Shown piece after piece: positions 1 through 11,008 of a DNA stretch of 64,000 nucleotides (the stretch's first letter is position 1; the number at the start of each line of letters is the position of its first letter). The notes below the pieces were generated by a model. The model searched no databases and was not told where the DNA came from. It saw only the letters and a list, made by a program, of their open reading frames with translations. The translations under genes and the position numbers were made by a program. The stretch comes from Neostapfia colusana (taxonomy: Eukaryota > Streptophyta > Magnoliopsida > Poales > Poaceae), in contig JASWHV010000005.1 of assembly GCA_030760725.1 (NCBI GenBank), positions 94,742,622-94,806,621 on the forward strand. Reading direction: 5' to 3'.

Positions 1-106
1 GAAGTGGACTACTTTGAATTTGATAAGGCTTGTGTTTTAAATTGTATTGTAACCATGCTTGACTTAGAGATAGTGCCAATTAAACTTTACATCACTTTGT
101 GCAAGA

Positions 107-153
107 AGCATCGCAACAAAGCGTTTCTTGTTTAACTGTGGAGTTGCAATGCT
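107..153 (+). repeat. LTR hairpin with conserved loop (K copy)
   Basis: The left arm AGCATCGCAAC (107-117) pairs with GTTGCAATGCT (143-153) at 10 of 11 positions. The loop contains the TTTCTTGTTT core shared with the other LTRs, followed by AACTGTGG where the others have GATTGTGG. Confidence 0.75.
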
Positions 154-601
154 GTTCGGCTCAAGGTCTTTAAAGGAGCCTTAAAATCTAAAAGTTAAGG
201 ATCAAGTGTAGGCGAGTTCTTTTTGCAAATTCAACTACCCTTCTCAGTCCGTCGTACATGTAGAGTTTCTTGTTTAGAGGAGACGCATCAGTCTTGCTGA
301 GCCTATGTGCTCATGCTTGCTATATGAGTGGTTTTGCAGGTTAACATCGATGCTATGAGAAGGTTGTCTGGTGAGACTCGGAGACTTCTGAGTCGTTTAA
401 CACATGGAGAACCCAGCCATTGCAGTTGTCTTCGTGTTGCTAGCGCGCGGGCTGGACATCTTCTCTAGTGCTTTTTAGATAATAAACGTGAGATGAACTA
501 GTCTTCCGCTGTAGCTATTTGATGTAAATTATGTACAAAGAACACTCGTAAGCTTTCTCTTTTTATTTATGTGATACATTATCCTTATATGTGTGCTGTT
601 G

Positions 602-622
602 GGTGCTGCATATCGCGGCACC
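602..622 (+). repeat. Terminal LTR hairpin (K copy)
   Basis: GGTGCTG (602-608) faces CGGCACC (616-622), with one G-T wobble. The same structure lies near the end of every chromovirus LTR in the window. Confidence 0.65.
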
Positions 623-680
623 ACCCAATGCGATTCCCAGGCAAGCGGCAAGTCCCTGTGATTGGGTCCGGGCGCTGTCA

Positions 681-2024
681 CTTAACCGGTCAACAATTAC
701 CCAAATGGAATCATGCTTGTGAAAAGTCATGGGAAACCCCACAATGAAATCCATGCTCACATCTTCCCACTTCCATGCTGGAATTTTCAGGGGTTGCAGC
801 AGCCCTGATTTCCTCATGTAATCCGCCTTCACTTCTCTACACGTATCACATTCGGATACGTATTTTGAAATTTCCCGCTTCATCCGTGTCCACCAAAATT
901 TACTTTTCAAATCTTGGTAAATTTTGTTGCTGCCCGGATGAATAGAAAATTTTGACAAGTGAGCTTTATTAAGGACCTTCTTTCTCAGCTCCATATTCCG
1001 GGGTACGACTATGCAGTCATTGAACCATAGCGTCCCCTCTTTATCCTTCCGGAAACATTTGATATCACCGCTGTCTATTCGTTTCTGAAGATGTGCCATG
1101 CCTTTGTCAATCTTCTGAGCTGCAATAGTATCCTCTCTAATAGTAGGGATTAGAGCAAGGTTGTAGAGTGATCCATATGGAACCAAGTATAAACTCGGTT
1201 CTTCCTCTTCCATCAGCGTATTGGTAAGGTTATGGGCTTGTGATTTCTAACTCAGCGTGTCGGCAACCACATTTGCCTTGCCGGGGTTTTAATGAATCTC
1301 AATCTCATAATCTTTCATTAATTCTAACCACCTCTTTTGTGTCATATTCAGCTCCTTCTGGGTAAAGATATATTTTAAGCTCTTGTGGTCGGTGTAGAGA
1401 TGCACCAAGTTACCGAGAAGATAGCGTCTTCACATTTTCAGAGCCAATACCACAGCAGCGAGCTCAAGATAATGAGTCAGATAGTGCTGCTCGCGGTTTC
1501 ATAGTTAGCGTGAGCCATACGCGACCACCCGTCCTTCTTGCATCAATACGCAGCCAAGCCCGATACTGGATGCATCACAATATACATCTAAAGGCTTGGT
1601 CGTATCAAGTTGAGCTAAGACCAAGGCTGTTGTGAGATGTTTCACCAATGTTTGCAACACTCCTTCACATGCTGAGTTCCAAACATATTTCGTCCCCTTC
1701 TTCAATAATTCAGTCATCGTCTTAGCAAGCTTGGAGAAGCTCGGGATGAACCTCCGATGGTATCCCGCTAAACCGAGGAAGCTTATGACTTCATGGACAG
1801 AAGTGGGGGCTATCCATTTCAGCACCTGTTCAATCTTACTTGGATCAACCGCAATGCCTTCCGCTGAGATGATATGTCCCAAAAATGGCACTTGGCTGAT
1901 CCAAAACTCGCATTCGCTGAACTTGGAATAGAGCTTATGGTCCCGCAATCGTTGTAGGATGATACGCAAGTGTTCGGCGTGTTCTTCTTCTGACTTGGAG
2001 TAAACCAAGATGTCATCAATGAAC
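681..2024 (-). pseudogene. Element D pol: RT end, RNase H, integrase start
   Basis: Reading leftward from 2024, the C-terminal part of reverse transcriptase follows the catalytic FIDD site. RNase H follows, recognised by YCDASS near 1575 and TDHKS near 1385. The integrase zinc-binding region ends with CDTC near 850, and the catalytic core begins at MDFIVG near 745. The core is cut after DRL by LTR K, so the second catalytic Asp and the Glu are missing. In-frame stops lie just left of 1507, near 1430, 1290 and 1245; several fit C-to-T or G-to-A changes. The order RT-RNase H-integrase identifies a Ty3-type rather than a copia-type pol. It is not functional. Confidence 0.85.
2007..2024. repeat. 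LINE target site duplication, left copy
   Basis: AAGATGTCATCAATGAAC is identical to 4101-4118. It is the RT catalytic-site sequence of element D; the opposite strand reads FIDDIL. Confidence 0.9.
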
Positions 2025-2041
2025 AACAACAACAACAACAA
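2025..2041. repeat. (TTG)n LINE tail
   Basis: About five to six CAA/AAC triplets on plus correspond to the 3' tail of the LINE on minus. Confidence 0.8.
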
Positions 2042-2096
2042 CCAAGCCATTATCCCAAGCCTGTTGGGGTCGGCTAGACATGAAACCCAATATCAA

Positions 2097-2262
2097 TGAA
2101 GTAAAAGAGAGGAAGAGATATAGGAACAAGGAAAAAAGAAAAAAATAGAAAAAAAGAAAAAAAAAAAGGAAAAAAAGAAAAGAGAAAAAGAGAAAAGAAA
2201 TAAGAAATAAGAAAAAAGGAAAAGAAAAAGAGAAAAGAAAAAAAGAAAAAAGAAAAAAAACA
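2097..2262. repeat. Purine-rich tract in the LINE 3' UTR
   Basis: About 165 bases consist almost only of A and G on plus (pyrimidines on the LINE sense strand), between the LINE stop codon and its tail. Open frames here are low-complexity Phe/Ser/Leu strings and are not genes. Confidence 0.8.
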
Positions 2263-2265
2263 AGA

Positions 2266-4100
2266 CTACGATTCTGGCACATGAATTGCTACTTTCCATG
2301 CGGTCCTATCATGAGCTAAGTCTCTGGATACATTCCAATCTCTCAAATCTCGTTTTACCGCCTCTTCCCAGGTCAACCTTGGTCGTCCTCTACCCCTCCT
2401 AATATTTTCTCTACCTCTTAAAATCCCACTGTTAACCGGTGCTTCTGGAGGTCTCCGTTTGATATGTCCAAACCACCTAAGTCGATGTTGGACTAACTTG
2501 TCTTCAATCGGCACCACCCCTACCTTATCACGAATCGCCTCATTCCTTATTCGATCTCTTCTCGTGTGCCCGCACATCCACCGTAGCATGCGCATCTCTG
2601 CGACACTCATTTGTTGCACATGTTGCCGTTTAGTTGGCCAACATTCCGCCCCATAGAGCATCGCGGGTCTGATCACCGTCCTATAGAACTTCCCTTTTAG
2701 CTTTTGTGGGACTTTCCTATCACATAGGATTCCAGAGGCTTGTCGCCATTTCATCCACCCTACCTTGATCCTGTGGCAAACATCCTCATCAATATCGCCA
2801 TTGCTTTGTAACATTGATCCTAAGTATCGGAAAGAGTCCCTTCTAGGTACTATTTGTCCTTGTAGACTAACATTTCCCTCTTCACGACCAACACCACTAA
2901 AGTCACACCTCATATACTCGGTTTTGGTCCTACTAAGTCTAAACCCCTTGGACTCTAAGGTTTGTCTCCATAACTCTAATTTCTTATCAACACCATCTCT
3001 AATTTCATCTACCAGCACTACATCATCAGCAAAGAGCATGCACCAAGGGATACCCCCTTGTATATCCTTCGACACCTCATCCATCACCAAGGAAAAGATG
3101 TATGGGCTGAAAGCTGATCCTTGATGTAGTCCTACTGTGATAGGAAATGCATCAGTCTCACTATCACTTACGCGCACACTTGTCCTAACATTATTGTACA
3201 TATCCTTGATAAGGGTAATGTACTTTGTTGGCACTTTATGTTTCTCTAGTGCCCACCACATGACTGACCTTGGTATCTTGTCTTACGCCTTCTCCAAGTC
3301 GATGAACACCATATGCAAGTCCTTCTTCTGCTCCGTATATCTCTCCATAAGCTGACGAAGCAAGAAAATCGCCTCCATTGTAGACCTCCCAGGCATAAAA
3401 CCAAACTGGTTTTTAGTGACATTGGTCACTTTCCTCAGGCGGTGTTCAATCACTCTCTCCCAAAGCTTCATAGTATGACTCATAAGCTTAATACCTCGAT
3501 AATTAGTACAACTTTGAATATCTCCTTTATTTTTGAAGATAGGTACTAATATACTTTTCCTCCATTCTTCAGGCATCTTGTTTGACCGAAAAATGTGGTT
3601 GAACAGCTTCGTGAGCCATACTATTGCCACGTCCCCAAGACATCTCCACACCTCAATAGGGACATCGTCAGGGCCGAGGGCCTTTCCTCCTTTCATCCTT
3701 TTTAAGGCCTCCTTAACCTCAAACTCTTGTATCCTCCGCATGAACCGCCTGTTGGAGTCATCAAAGGAGTCATCCAACTCAACCAGAGTGCTCCCATTCC
3801 CATCGTTGAATAGCCCATTAAAGTAATCACGCCATCTATTCTTAATCTCTTCATCCTTCACTAGAATGCGGTCAGTCTCATCTTTGATGCATTTAACTTG
3901 ATTGAGATCCCTCATCTTTCTCTCGCGGATTTTTGCTACCTTGTATATGTCCTTTTCACCTTCTTTTGTCTCTAGTCTCTCATATAACTTATCATAGGCC
4001 TGTCCTCTTGCCTTACTCACAACCCGCCTTGCATTCTTCTTAGCATCTTTGTACTTAAGCATGTTGCTTGCGCTTCTATCATTATGCCAACTCTTGTACT
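2266..4100 (-). pseudogene. LINE reverse transcriptase ORF fragment
   Basis: The reading frame is open from the truncation point at 4100 to the stop at 2266, apart from one TAA at 3283-3285. The catalytic site FADD is at 3022-3033. Upstream lie RT motifs such as MKGGKALGPDDVPIEVW and the YRGIKL region, and downstream the thumb and C-terminal region with GHIKRRPPE and the RPRLTWEEAVKRDL motif. In intact elements this enzyme copies its own RNA at a nicked target. The N-terminal apurinic-type endonuclease is missing. The single nonsense codon falls just before DKIP. This is a dead-on-arrival copy, otherwise well preserved. Confidence 0.85.
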
Positions 4101-4118
4101 AAGATGTCATCAATGAAC
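4101..4118. repeat. LINE target site duplication, right copy
   Basis: This is identical to 2007-2024. It restores the continuity of element D's RT frame on this side. Confidence 0.9.
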
Positions 4119-4390
4119 ACTACCAAAAATTTGTCCAACTCCGGCATGAATACCGAGTTCATGAGGTACCTGAAATGAGCCAAGGCATTGGTGAGACCAA
4201 AAGACATGATGAGATATTCATATAGTCCATATCTCGTCGAGAATGCCGTCTTCAAAATATGCTCTGCCCGGATCTTTATTTGATAATACCCGGAGCGAAG
4301 TTCCATCTTGGAAAACACACTTGTGCCCACAAGTTGATCGAACATGATATCAATGCGGGGCAGTGGATATTTGTTCTTGATGGTGAGGCA
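4101..4390 (-). pseudogene. Element D pol: central RT fragment
   Basis: On minus this continues the RT of element D between the LINE and the solo LTR H1. It covers FDQLVG, the SGYYQIKIRAE segment, MSFGLTNA and the first copy of the FIDD catalytic motif. The fragment reads openly, but with substitutions such as MELRSGYY where other copies have MDLRSGYH. The H1 insertion separates it from the RT N-terminus at 7191. Confidence 0.85.
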
Positions 4391-7190
4391 TGTAACACCC
4401 TAAATTTTACTACCATGCATTGCATATATTTTTCATGTAGAGAAGCATTTAAAAAGAAGAAGGAATAAAGAGAGGAATATAGAAGCAACTATAATAATAA
4501 AAGGAAATAGAAATGGAAAATAATGAAAATAAATAGAAAAAAGAAAAGAAATAAAAATAAAAAGAAATGAAAAAATAAATAAATAGCCAAATTGGGCCAC
4601 CCCAATTTTTCCCCAAAATTACCCAATCCCCCCCCTAAATTCCCTTCCACACTAATTTCCCAAATTTTTCCCAATTTCCCTGATTTTCCCAAAATTCGCC
4701 AAAATTCCCGTAGGATAATTTTCCACCACATTTGGGAAAATTTCCACCTATTTTGGCCGCGCCACTAGGGGGGAACCCTAATGGGCCCCATCCTTTGGCC
4801 GCAGCTCACTAAGGGGGGAAACCCTAGCCACCCCCCCTTGTTGGATTTTTGTGGGCTTTTATTCTCAATTGATCCTAGCCATTGGTAGAAAATAAATAAT
4901 AAAATCCCAGCCCTAGCTCCCACCTCTTTTAAAAATTAAATCTCAGCCATTGGATAATTGGGTTGCTAAAATCCTAGCCACCCTAGCCCTTTTCTCCCTT
5001 ATAAATATAACTCCCCCCCTAGCCGCCACCACCCCTCTTCTTTTTTGCCGCCACCCTCCCCTCCCCCTTGCTGCCAAGTTTCTGCCTGCCTCCCTGCTGA
5101 AGTTTGGCCGCCGTCGAGCTCCATCACGCCTTGCCGTCGCCGGAGAAAAAGCCCCCTACGTTGTGCCCTAGCCGCAGCCTCATAATTCTCCACGGAAAAT
5201 CCTCCGCTGCTGCCATTGCAAGGGAGGAGGTTTTGCCACAATGAATAGAGGAGGAAGAAGTGATGTAGGTCTTCGTTACCCCTCTTACAATTTCGCAGCT
5301 GTTTCTACGCACCCGTTCTCCACCCATAGCGAGCAGAAATTTCTGTGTGTGGACAGACCATGTTTTGGTCGATTTTAGATGGTGGGACTGATCTACAAAG
5401 TGTGTCAAGATCATGACCACGTCCACACTTGATCCCAGTAGCCTTGTTCATCATATAACCCCATGGAAGCCTACTAAAACATGCAAGAACACGTACAAAC
5501 TGATTTTTATAAACTGCACCATAGGAATTGCATTCATCCACCTCATTGAATCTTGAATAAAGTTTCTGTATGATAATTGATTGCTGTAAATTTTGTATGT
5601 GTATGGTCGTGAGTAGAAGGACACGCTCAAGAGACCGTCTACGAGGAGCTACAGCACCAAGACTTCGAGACGTTTGAGCAACACGAACCACGGGAGCAAG
5701 GCAAGTGCCCCTTGACCATATTGATCCCATGGTTTTGAAACTGTTTTGCTTGCGAAAACTCGTATGATTGTGTCAACTTGATGGGACACCATTTTATAGG
5801 AGTTTACTAGTTTTTGTTAACCATGCTTGTCGCCGTGATAGTTGAAGAGTCAGGTATGGTCGTTTTTCCTTTTTGCTTCGTTCAACTTATGGAATACGGG
5901 GAGCTGAAATACAACTTGTTAGCTACTGCACTCATAAAAATAAAGATGGTGATAACTTGATGATATTAATGAGCATGGAATTGGGGAGATCTTGGCGAGT
6001 GGTTTGTGGATGTTGCTGAATGAGATGATGGTTTGCCTGCCGTAGATCTAAGGACTGGTTCATACGAGCACATTCCAGGAAAACAGTGCCACAACAAGGC
6101 CAAATATGGGTGCGGCTTAGCTGACTAATTAGGTGTGTTGCTAGCTCGTTATGAACCGTTGGATGGCGCGGGGAATGGGAGTCGATGAGGACTTCCCTCG
6201 GAACTGCATGGCACAAGACGGGGCCCGTGGGTGGGAGAATGGAGATTCGAGCCTACCGGTGAAACCTCAATGGGTCCGTACATCCTAGTAGCCCCTTTGT
6301 AAAGGCTATTTTGTGATCTCTTGGCCATATACCGACAGTTGTGTACTGGTATAATGGAGGTTCTTTCTAGTCGCCGATGGGTGACGAAATCACAAACTTG
6401 TGGGTAAAGTGGTGCCACCTCTGCAGAGTGTAAAACTATCATGATAGCCGTGCTTCCAGTTACAAGCACCTGGCCAACTTCCATGATTAGAGGCAAAACT
6501 CTGGATGTTTATTCGGGTTTGGTCATTGGGATTGGTTTTGGGACTGTTTTGGGTCATTGACAATGAGTTCGGTTTCGGTTATATGAAAAAGATATGGTTA
6601 TGAATATTTATGAGTATGAGATGGACTTGAGAATGAGTAATGGCTGATTGACACTTGATAAATGATGAATTATGATGAGAGAATGTTGCTCAATTACTTG
6701 GTTATGATGGGATTTAACTCACCTAGACTTAGTTGCTGTTTTTACCATGTTTGTGAAATAAAATTTGCTTGCTGCAATGAACCTTTTTATCCCCTACCTT
6801 GTTGTAAGCTACATGTCATACTTTTTCCCCGCTTACTGAGTACAACATGTACTCACCCTTGCATTCCCACATATACATCAGCTACAGGAGAAGAATACTT
6901 CGAGGAACAGGTGGAGTACTTGGCGTGCGCACTACCGTCAACGTGCTTGTGGAGTTGAAGTTGGAGCCTGCTGTCTTATCCATTTTCCGCTGTTGTTTAG
7001 AATCTTCTGCTGCAAGAATAAGTTAGATATTCATGAGCGAGACATTGAGTCAATGTAATAAAGTACTTAAACATTATTCGTACATGGTTATATTCTGAAT
7101 TTCAGTTTGTGGAATACATGTATATGTTTGATGAACATCCTGGGCACACATATGCATTCACTTGGTTCATTTTTGGAACCGGGTGTCACA
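4391..7190 (+). mobile_element. Solo LTR H1 (2.8 kb)
   Basis: It begins TGTAACACCC and ends GGGTGTCACA (terminal inverted repeats matching at 9 of 10 bases). It lies within the RT frame of element D, which resumes on both sides. There is no internal coding region, as expected for a solo LTR from recombination between two LTRs. A clean 5-bp target duplication is not visible (left AGGCA, right CAGCG). The first 350 bases are A-rich then C-rich low-complexity sequence, followed by a TATA box at 5000. A partial inverted copy (H2) lies at 51061-52700. It is probably from another Ty3-type family; short open frames in it are not convincing genes. Confidence 0.8.
5000..5007 (+). promoter_or_regulatory. 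TATA box candidate of LTR H1
   Basis: TATAAATA lies in a C-rich context about 600 bases into the LTR, in element orientation. It is a plausible core promoter; the start site has not been located. Confidence 0.45.
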
Positions 7191-7870
7191 CAGCGTTGAG
7201 CGGTCGGTTATCCACACACAACCTCAAGATTATATCTTTCTTCTTTACAAACAGCGCCGAGCATCCCCATGGTGAGGAACTTGGTCTAATGAAACCTTTG
7301 CTCAACAAGTCATTGAGCTATTCCTTGAACTCAGCCAGCTCATTTGGAGCCATCTTATACGGTCTCAGCGATATTGGTGTAGTCTCGGGTGCAAGTTCAA
7401 TCTTGAACTCTACATCCCGTTCAGGTGGCATGCCCGGAATATCATCCGGGAACACAATGGGGTATTCTCGGACTACGGGGATGTCATCCAACTTGGGAGA
7501 TAGGCTGCTGAAACTTCCGGGAAAGGGCTGTCTAATAAGATTGAATTGGGATAGTGGAATAGAGAATTCAAATGAAACATCCGTGATAGAGTTTCCAGGA
7601 CAGCGCCATGGTAGCGTAACCATGTACATTCCTAAGATTGCATCAATCTTTTGTCACGTAAGGATAATCAAAGTAGTGGGATATATCTTCCAACCTAAGA
7701 ACAGTGGTGCTTTTGTAATCATCATATTCGCTGAAATCTTCCCTCCCGATCGGTTGGGAGGACTTGCAGTTGATGCTTAGCCACATATAATGCACTTATG
7801 AAACTGTGGGTTGCACCCGAATTGAAAAAGATGATGATTGCGTGATCGTTGAGAGTAAACATACCCAGCA
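7191..7870 (-). pseudogene. Element D protease and RT N-terminus
   Basis: On minus the protease active-site region (7815-7823) reads NSGAT where B, C and E have DSGAT, so the catalytic Asp is replaced by Asn. The linker that follows carries the conserved segments DDIPVVREYP, FPDDIPGMPPERD, RPYKMAPNELAE and the start of RT up to the H1 junction at 7191. The frame shifts at least once between protease and RT. The enzyme would be inactive. Confidence 0.8.
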
Positions 7871-9079
7871 GCACGTTCTCTCCATCCAGGGTATCCTCAT
7901 TGTCGAGGTAACGAACGCCCCCGGGATGCTGACCTCCCTTCTTAGCCGGTGGTCGGCCTCGAGTACCGCCCTGATATTGGGCTTTCCTTCTGCTTTTCTG
8001 CCCCTGTGGGCAGTCCTTCGAGAAATGACCGGCCTAGCCACAAGTATAGCATGTGTAGCGAGGCGGTGGACGGAATCGCAGGGCGCATTGTGGCTGTGGA
8101 AACACCTAGGGTACCATCTTCTGCTGTTGCGGTCGCGGTGGTGGCATCGGCGGTCGGAATGGGGAGGGTTGATAAGGACGACCCCCAAACTGTTGAGGTC
8201 GTGCCGGTGGATGACACTGTTGACCGGATGGTCCGATACACTATTCGGTATTTTTGAGGAGCTCCACCCCAGCTGCTCGATGGAGAGCTGCGTTTCCTCT
8301 GCTCAGCTGCAAATTCCCGCTGAGCATCCTCTTGAAGAATCGCGGCATTGACGAGGTCGTTGAAGGTGCCGCGATTGCATTGCGTGAGGTGAGTCTTCAT
8401 CTCGGGATTTAAACCCCGATAGAACTGCTTGCGCTTTCTCTTCTCGCTGGAGATGTAGTCCGACGTGTACTGCGCCAGATGGTTGAAGACACACGAGTAG
8501 TCATGGGCACTCCTCCCGCCCTTGTTTCAGTTCCAAAAAATCTTGGAACATCCTCTTCATCATCCCAGAAGGTATGTGATAGGCGCGAAACACCTCCCAG
8601 GATTCTTACCATTCCACGGCGTGGCCAGCAGGTAGTGAGGCGAGATAATTCACCCACCATGCACTGGCGGCATCGTGAAGTGTTGTGTTGTGATAGAGTC
8701 TTCTGCTGCTCCGTGTATTGGAGCAGCCTGAACATGGACTCAATCGTCCGCAGCCAGGTTTCGGCCTCCAATGGTTCCGCCTATTCGGTGAACAACGGAG
8801 GATGCGTACTGATGAAATCTGAGTACGTAGTTACGTGAGGCTCATGAGGCCCCTTTCTTGACGCATCGCCGCCTGAGACGTATTCTGGACAATCATGCGG
8901 AGCAGGTCGGTCTGCTCCTCACGAGAGCCAACCAGCATCGATATCACATCCGCTAGCGTAAGCGGAGGCGGTAGCGGTGGTTGTTGCTGCAGGGTGTTGT
9001 CGTTGGCAGGTGGCTGGGAGTCATCACCCCCTTGTTGACTCGAGCCCCCGACCTCATGTGTGGCCCTGGTACGAACCAT
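7871..9079 (-). pseudogene. Element D gag
   Basis: The minus-strand start at 9079 gives MVRTRATHEVGG, matching the gag starts of B and E, and directly follows GCAG. About 80 codons read openly to 8831; then frameshifts break the capsid region (fragments such as WLRTIESM near 8750 and CNRGTFNDLVNAAI near 8370). The CCHC zinc knuckle near 8010-8055 survives but contains an in-frame TAG. Gag normally forms the virus-like particle and binds RNA; this copy cannot. Confidence 0.75.
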
Positions 9080-10086
9080 CTGCAACCATAACGACAACCT
9101 AATCAGTCCCACAGCATACTCTATGCAGTCCATAAAATAGTAGTAAAACATAATGACAGTAAAAATGCGACACATCTCGTACATGGATAATGTAATAACT
9201 TTGCACAAGCTACACTATTAACAGACCAAATACAAATTAGTGAAATCGAAATTGACGGACTTCCTCTTCGGAAGTTCATCTCACTAGATTTGGTCACTAC
9301 GAGATGTTACTATCGCTTTGTCATGATGTATACTACCCTTTATCTTTAATACGACACAAACATGGTCTCTAGAAAAAAGAACATGAGTAGTTAAGTACTC
9401 AAATCCCTCAATAGTCGGAGATAACAACTCATGAGTATGTCCTATACCATTGGGTGTAACAAAATCCCAATAGGCACAACAATCCCTCAAATGAGTTCAA
9501 CTGTTCATTCCTCTGCCCAGAATGACCAGTTTCTACTTATCCCAGATTTTTGACCTGGTACTTGCATTTTCAAAACTCAAGTTGAATACCAAAGTTATAA
9601 TTAACTTCAGCATATTTCCAACGAGTATTTATTTGCCCCCAGATCAGCTCTGAGTAAAAAGTTATGATAACTCAAAGTTGACAGAATTCCTGGAAAAATT
9701 TCAACAGCACCTCCTCTGAAAGTTGCTGTTTTCAATTCAAAATTCCACTGAATTCTGTATTGCAGCTGTACAAACATTGAATTACAAAGATGTAACACAT
9801 CTCCTAAAATTTCCAAAAATGTTTCTTATGACTATTTTTGATTTTTCTACAGCAAGTTATGATTGAAAAAACAGCACAGTCCATAGAGATTTTTGAGTCT
9901 GTCCTGGTTCTGGACAGTTTCCACTCATCTGGAATTTCAACCAGTTTGATGTGTGATTCTGTCCTGGAAGTCTACAACAAAGATGTAGAGAGCTTAAACA
10001 CCTTTCCATAACTATATCCCCCACCTCCATTGGCTAAATCAATTGTGAGTTATGCTCTGTTAAAATACAACAAACTTGCTGCCAGA

Positions 10087-10102
10087 AACAGAGCACTCTG
10101 TT
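10087..10102. repeat. Leader palindrome (D copy)
   Basis: AACAGAG and CTCTGTT arms flank a 2-base centre; the same 16-mer is found at equivalent places in B, C and E. Confidence 0.8.
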
Positions 10103-10990
10103 TTTCAAGCCCCTTGGGCTGAACTATTCAACTTTTGAAATTATCTTCAAAACCAGAGTCCTAAGAACTAACTTGGTTATCTTAGTTCCCTTCTAATTTG
10201 TTTTTAATGCAATAATGATTATTACATGTCGGTACTACGTTTCTCATAAAATGGAAAATTCTAACAGGATTATACCGGCATATACGACTTAACCGTGGCA
10301 CTAAAAACTGCCTCTCGCACACATGTACTACACGAGATACATACGTGGTTAGCACCTGCAGAAGAACACTTAATAATGATTCACTCAAAGAATTTGTCAT
10401 TTCAGGCAGGTCCATATTTGAATGTAAATACATACGCCCGTATCATTGTCACATGGCCGTCCTAAAGTGAAGCCACGTCTCAAGGTACATGGCCAGGATA
10501 TTCACACCCGACAGAGGGCTCCACACCTTTGCAATTAAGCACAACGGTGGACCAGCGATTTCGTATGCCCTATAGAACATAAAAGTCCTAGAGTACATCC
10601 TTCGTATTACAAACCACACGATGGGGGTCTCCTCCTCTTGCCCCTGGGTTTGCGCACTCGAGGCTAGTGCCGTTCATATGTATCTAAAACATGAAGAGTC
10701 TTAGAAAACATATTCACTTTCCGTCCATTACCGAACGGAACATCCCATGACACATTCCTCGCATGAGTGAGCTAAGAGAAATTGATCTGCTTTCGGTGGC
10801 ATTCCTTACCATGCTTACTGAGCGTAGGTGCGTCGTCACGTAATCAAAATTCAGAATTATAACAAGTAGGTTAGTTATGCCAGTTTAAGTAACTATACTA
10901 ATATAGTCCTTATTTGGGCATAATAGTGATTCCTCACCATAATCCTAAGTTTTTCCCATAATACTGTCCTTATTTAGTGTGCTCCCCTAA

Positions 10991-11005
10991 GCAGCTCTGA
11001 TGCCA
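10991..11005 (-). promoter_or_regulatory. Degenerate primer binding site, element D
   Basis: On minus it reads TGGCATCAGAGCTGC, three bases from the LTR end. It differs from the intact tRNA-Met site TGGTATCAGAGCC of C and E. Confidence 0.7.
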
Positions 11006-11008
11006 GCC

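Larger units (their letters stand above)
1..680 (+). mobile_element. 3' part of a long LTR (K), inserted in element D
   Basis: This is the end of a plus-oriented long LTR; its start lies left of the window. It closely resembles the F LTR (13061-14398, opposite strand) and is related to the LTRs of C and E. It carries the hairpin at 107-153, the box around 360-400 shared with the other LTRs, and the terminal hairpin at 602-622. It ends in TGTCA at 680, after which the integrase reading frame of D begins. Whether K is a solo LTR or the end of a complete element cannot be seen. There is no gene here. Confidence 0.8.
2025..4100 (-). mobile_element. 5'-truncated LINE (RTE-like)
   Basis: This is a non-LTR retrotransposon on the minus strand, flanked by a perfect 18-bp duplication (2007-2024 and 4101-4118). 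Its 3' end is at low coordinates and finishes in a (TTG)n tail, visible on plus as CAA repeats at 2025-2041. The 5' end starts within the coding region, as usual for incomplete reverse transcription, so the endonuclease domain is absent. The short microsatellite tail and the RT protein type suggest the RTE clade rather than L1. That clade call rests on recognition, not on a search. Confidence 0.85.
9080..11008 (-). other. Element D untranslated leader
   Basis: About 1.9 kb lie between the primer site and gag with no supported gene. It is homologous to the leaders of B, C and E. It holds the near-palindrome at 10087-10102 and the TGCAG/GTNCTAACCACG block around 10340-10375. At its gag end is a GCAG acceptor-like site (plus CTGC at 9080-9083). 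The donor-like site seen in C and E has lost a G here (plus strand near 10813-10826). Confidence 0.75.

Noticed and set aside
2016..2299. Phe/Ser/Leu-rich frames on the minus strand
   Set aside because: They are translations of the purine/pyrimidine simple-sequence tract.
5924..6496. Minus-strand frames of about 95-115 codons in LTR H1
   Set aside because: Not conserved as open frames in the H2 copy and without recognisable domains.
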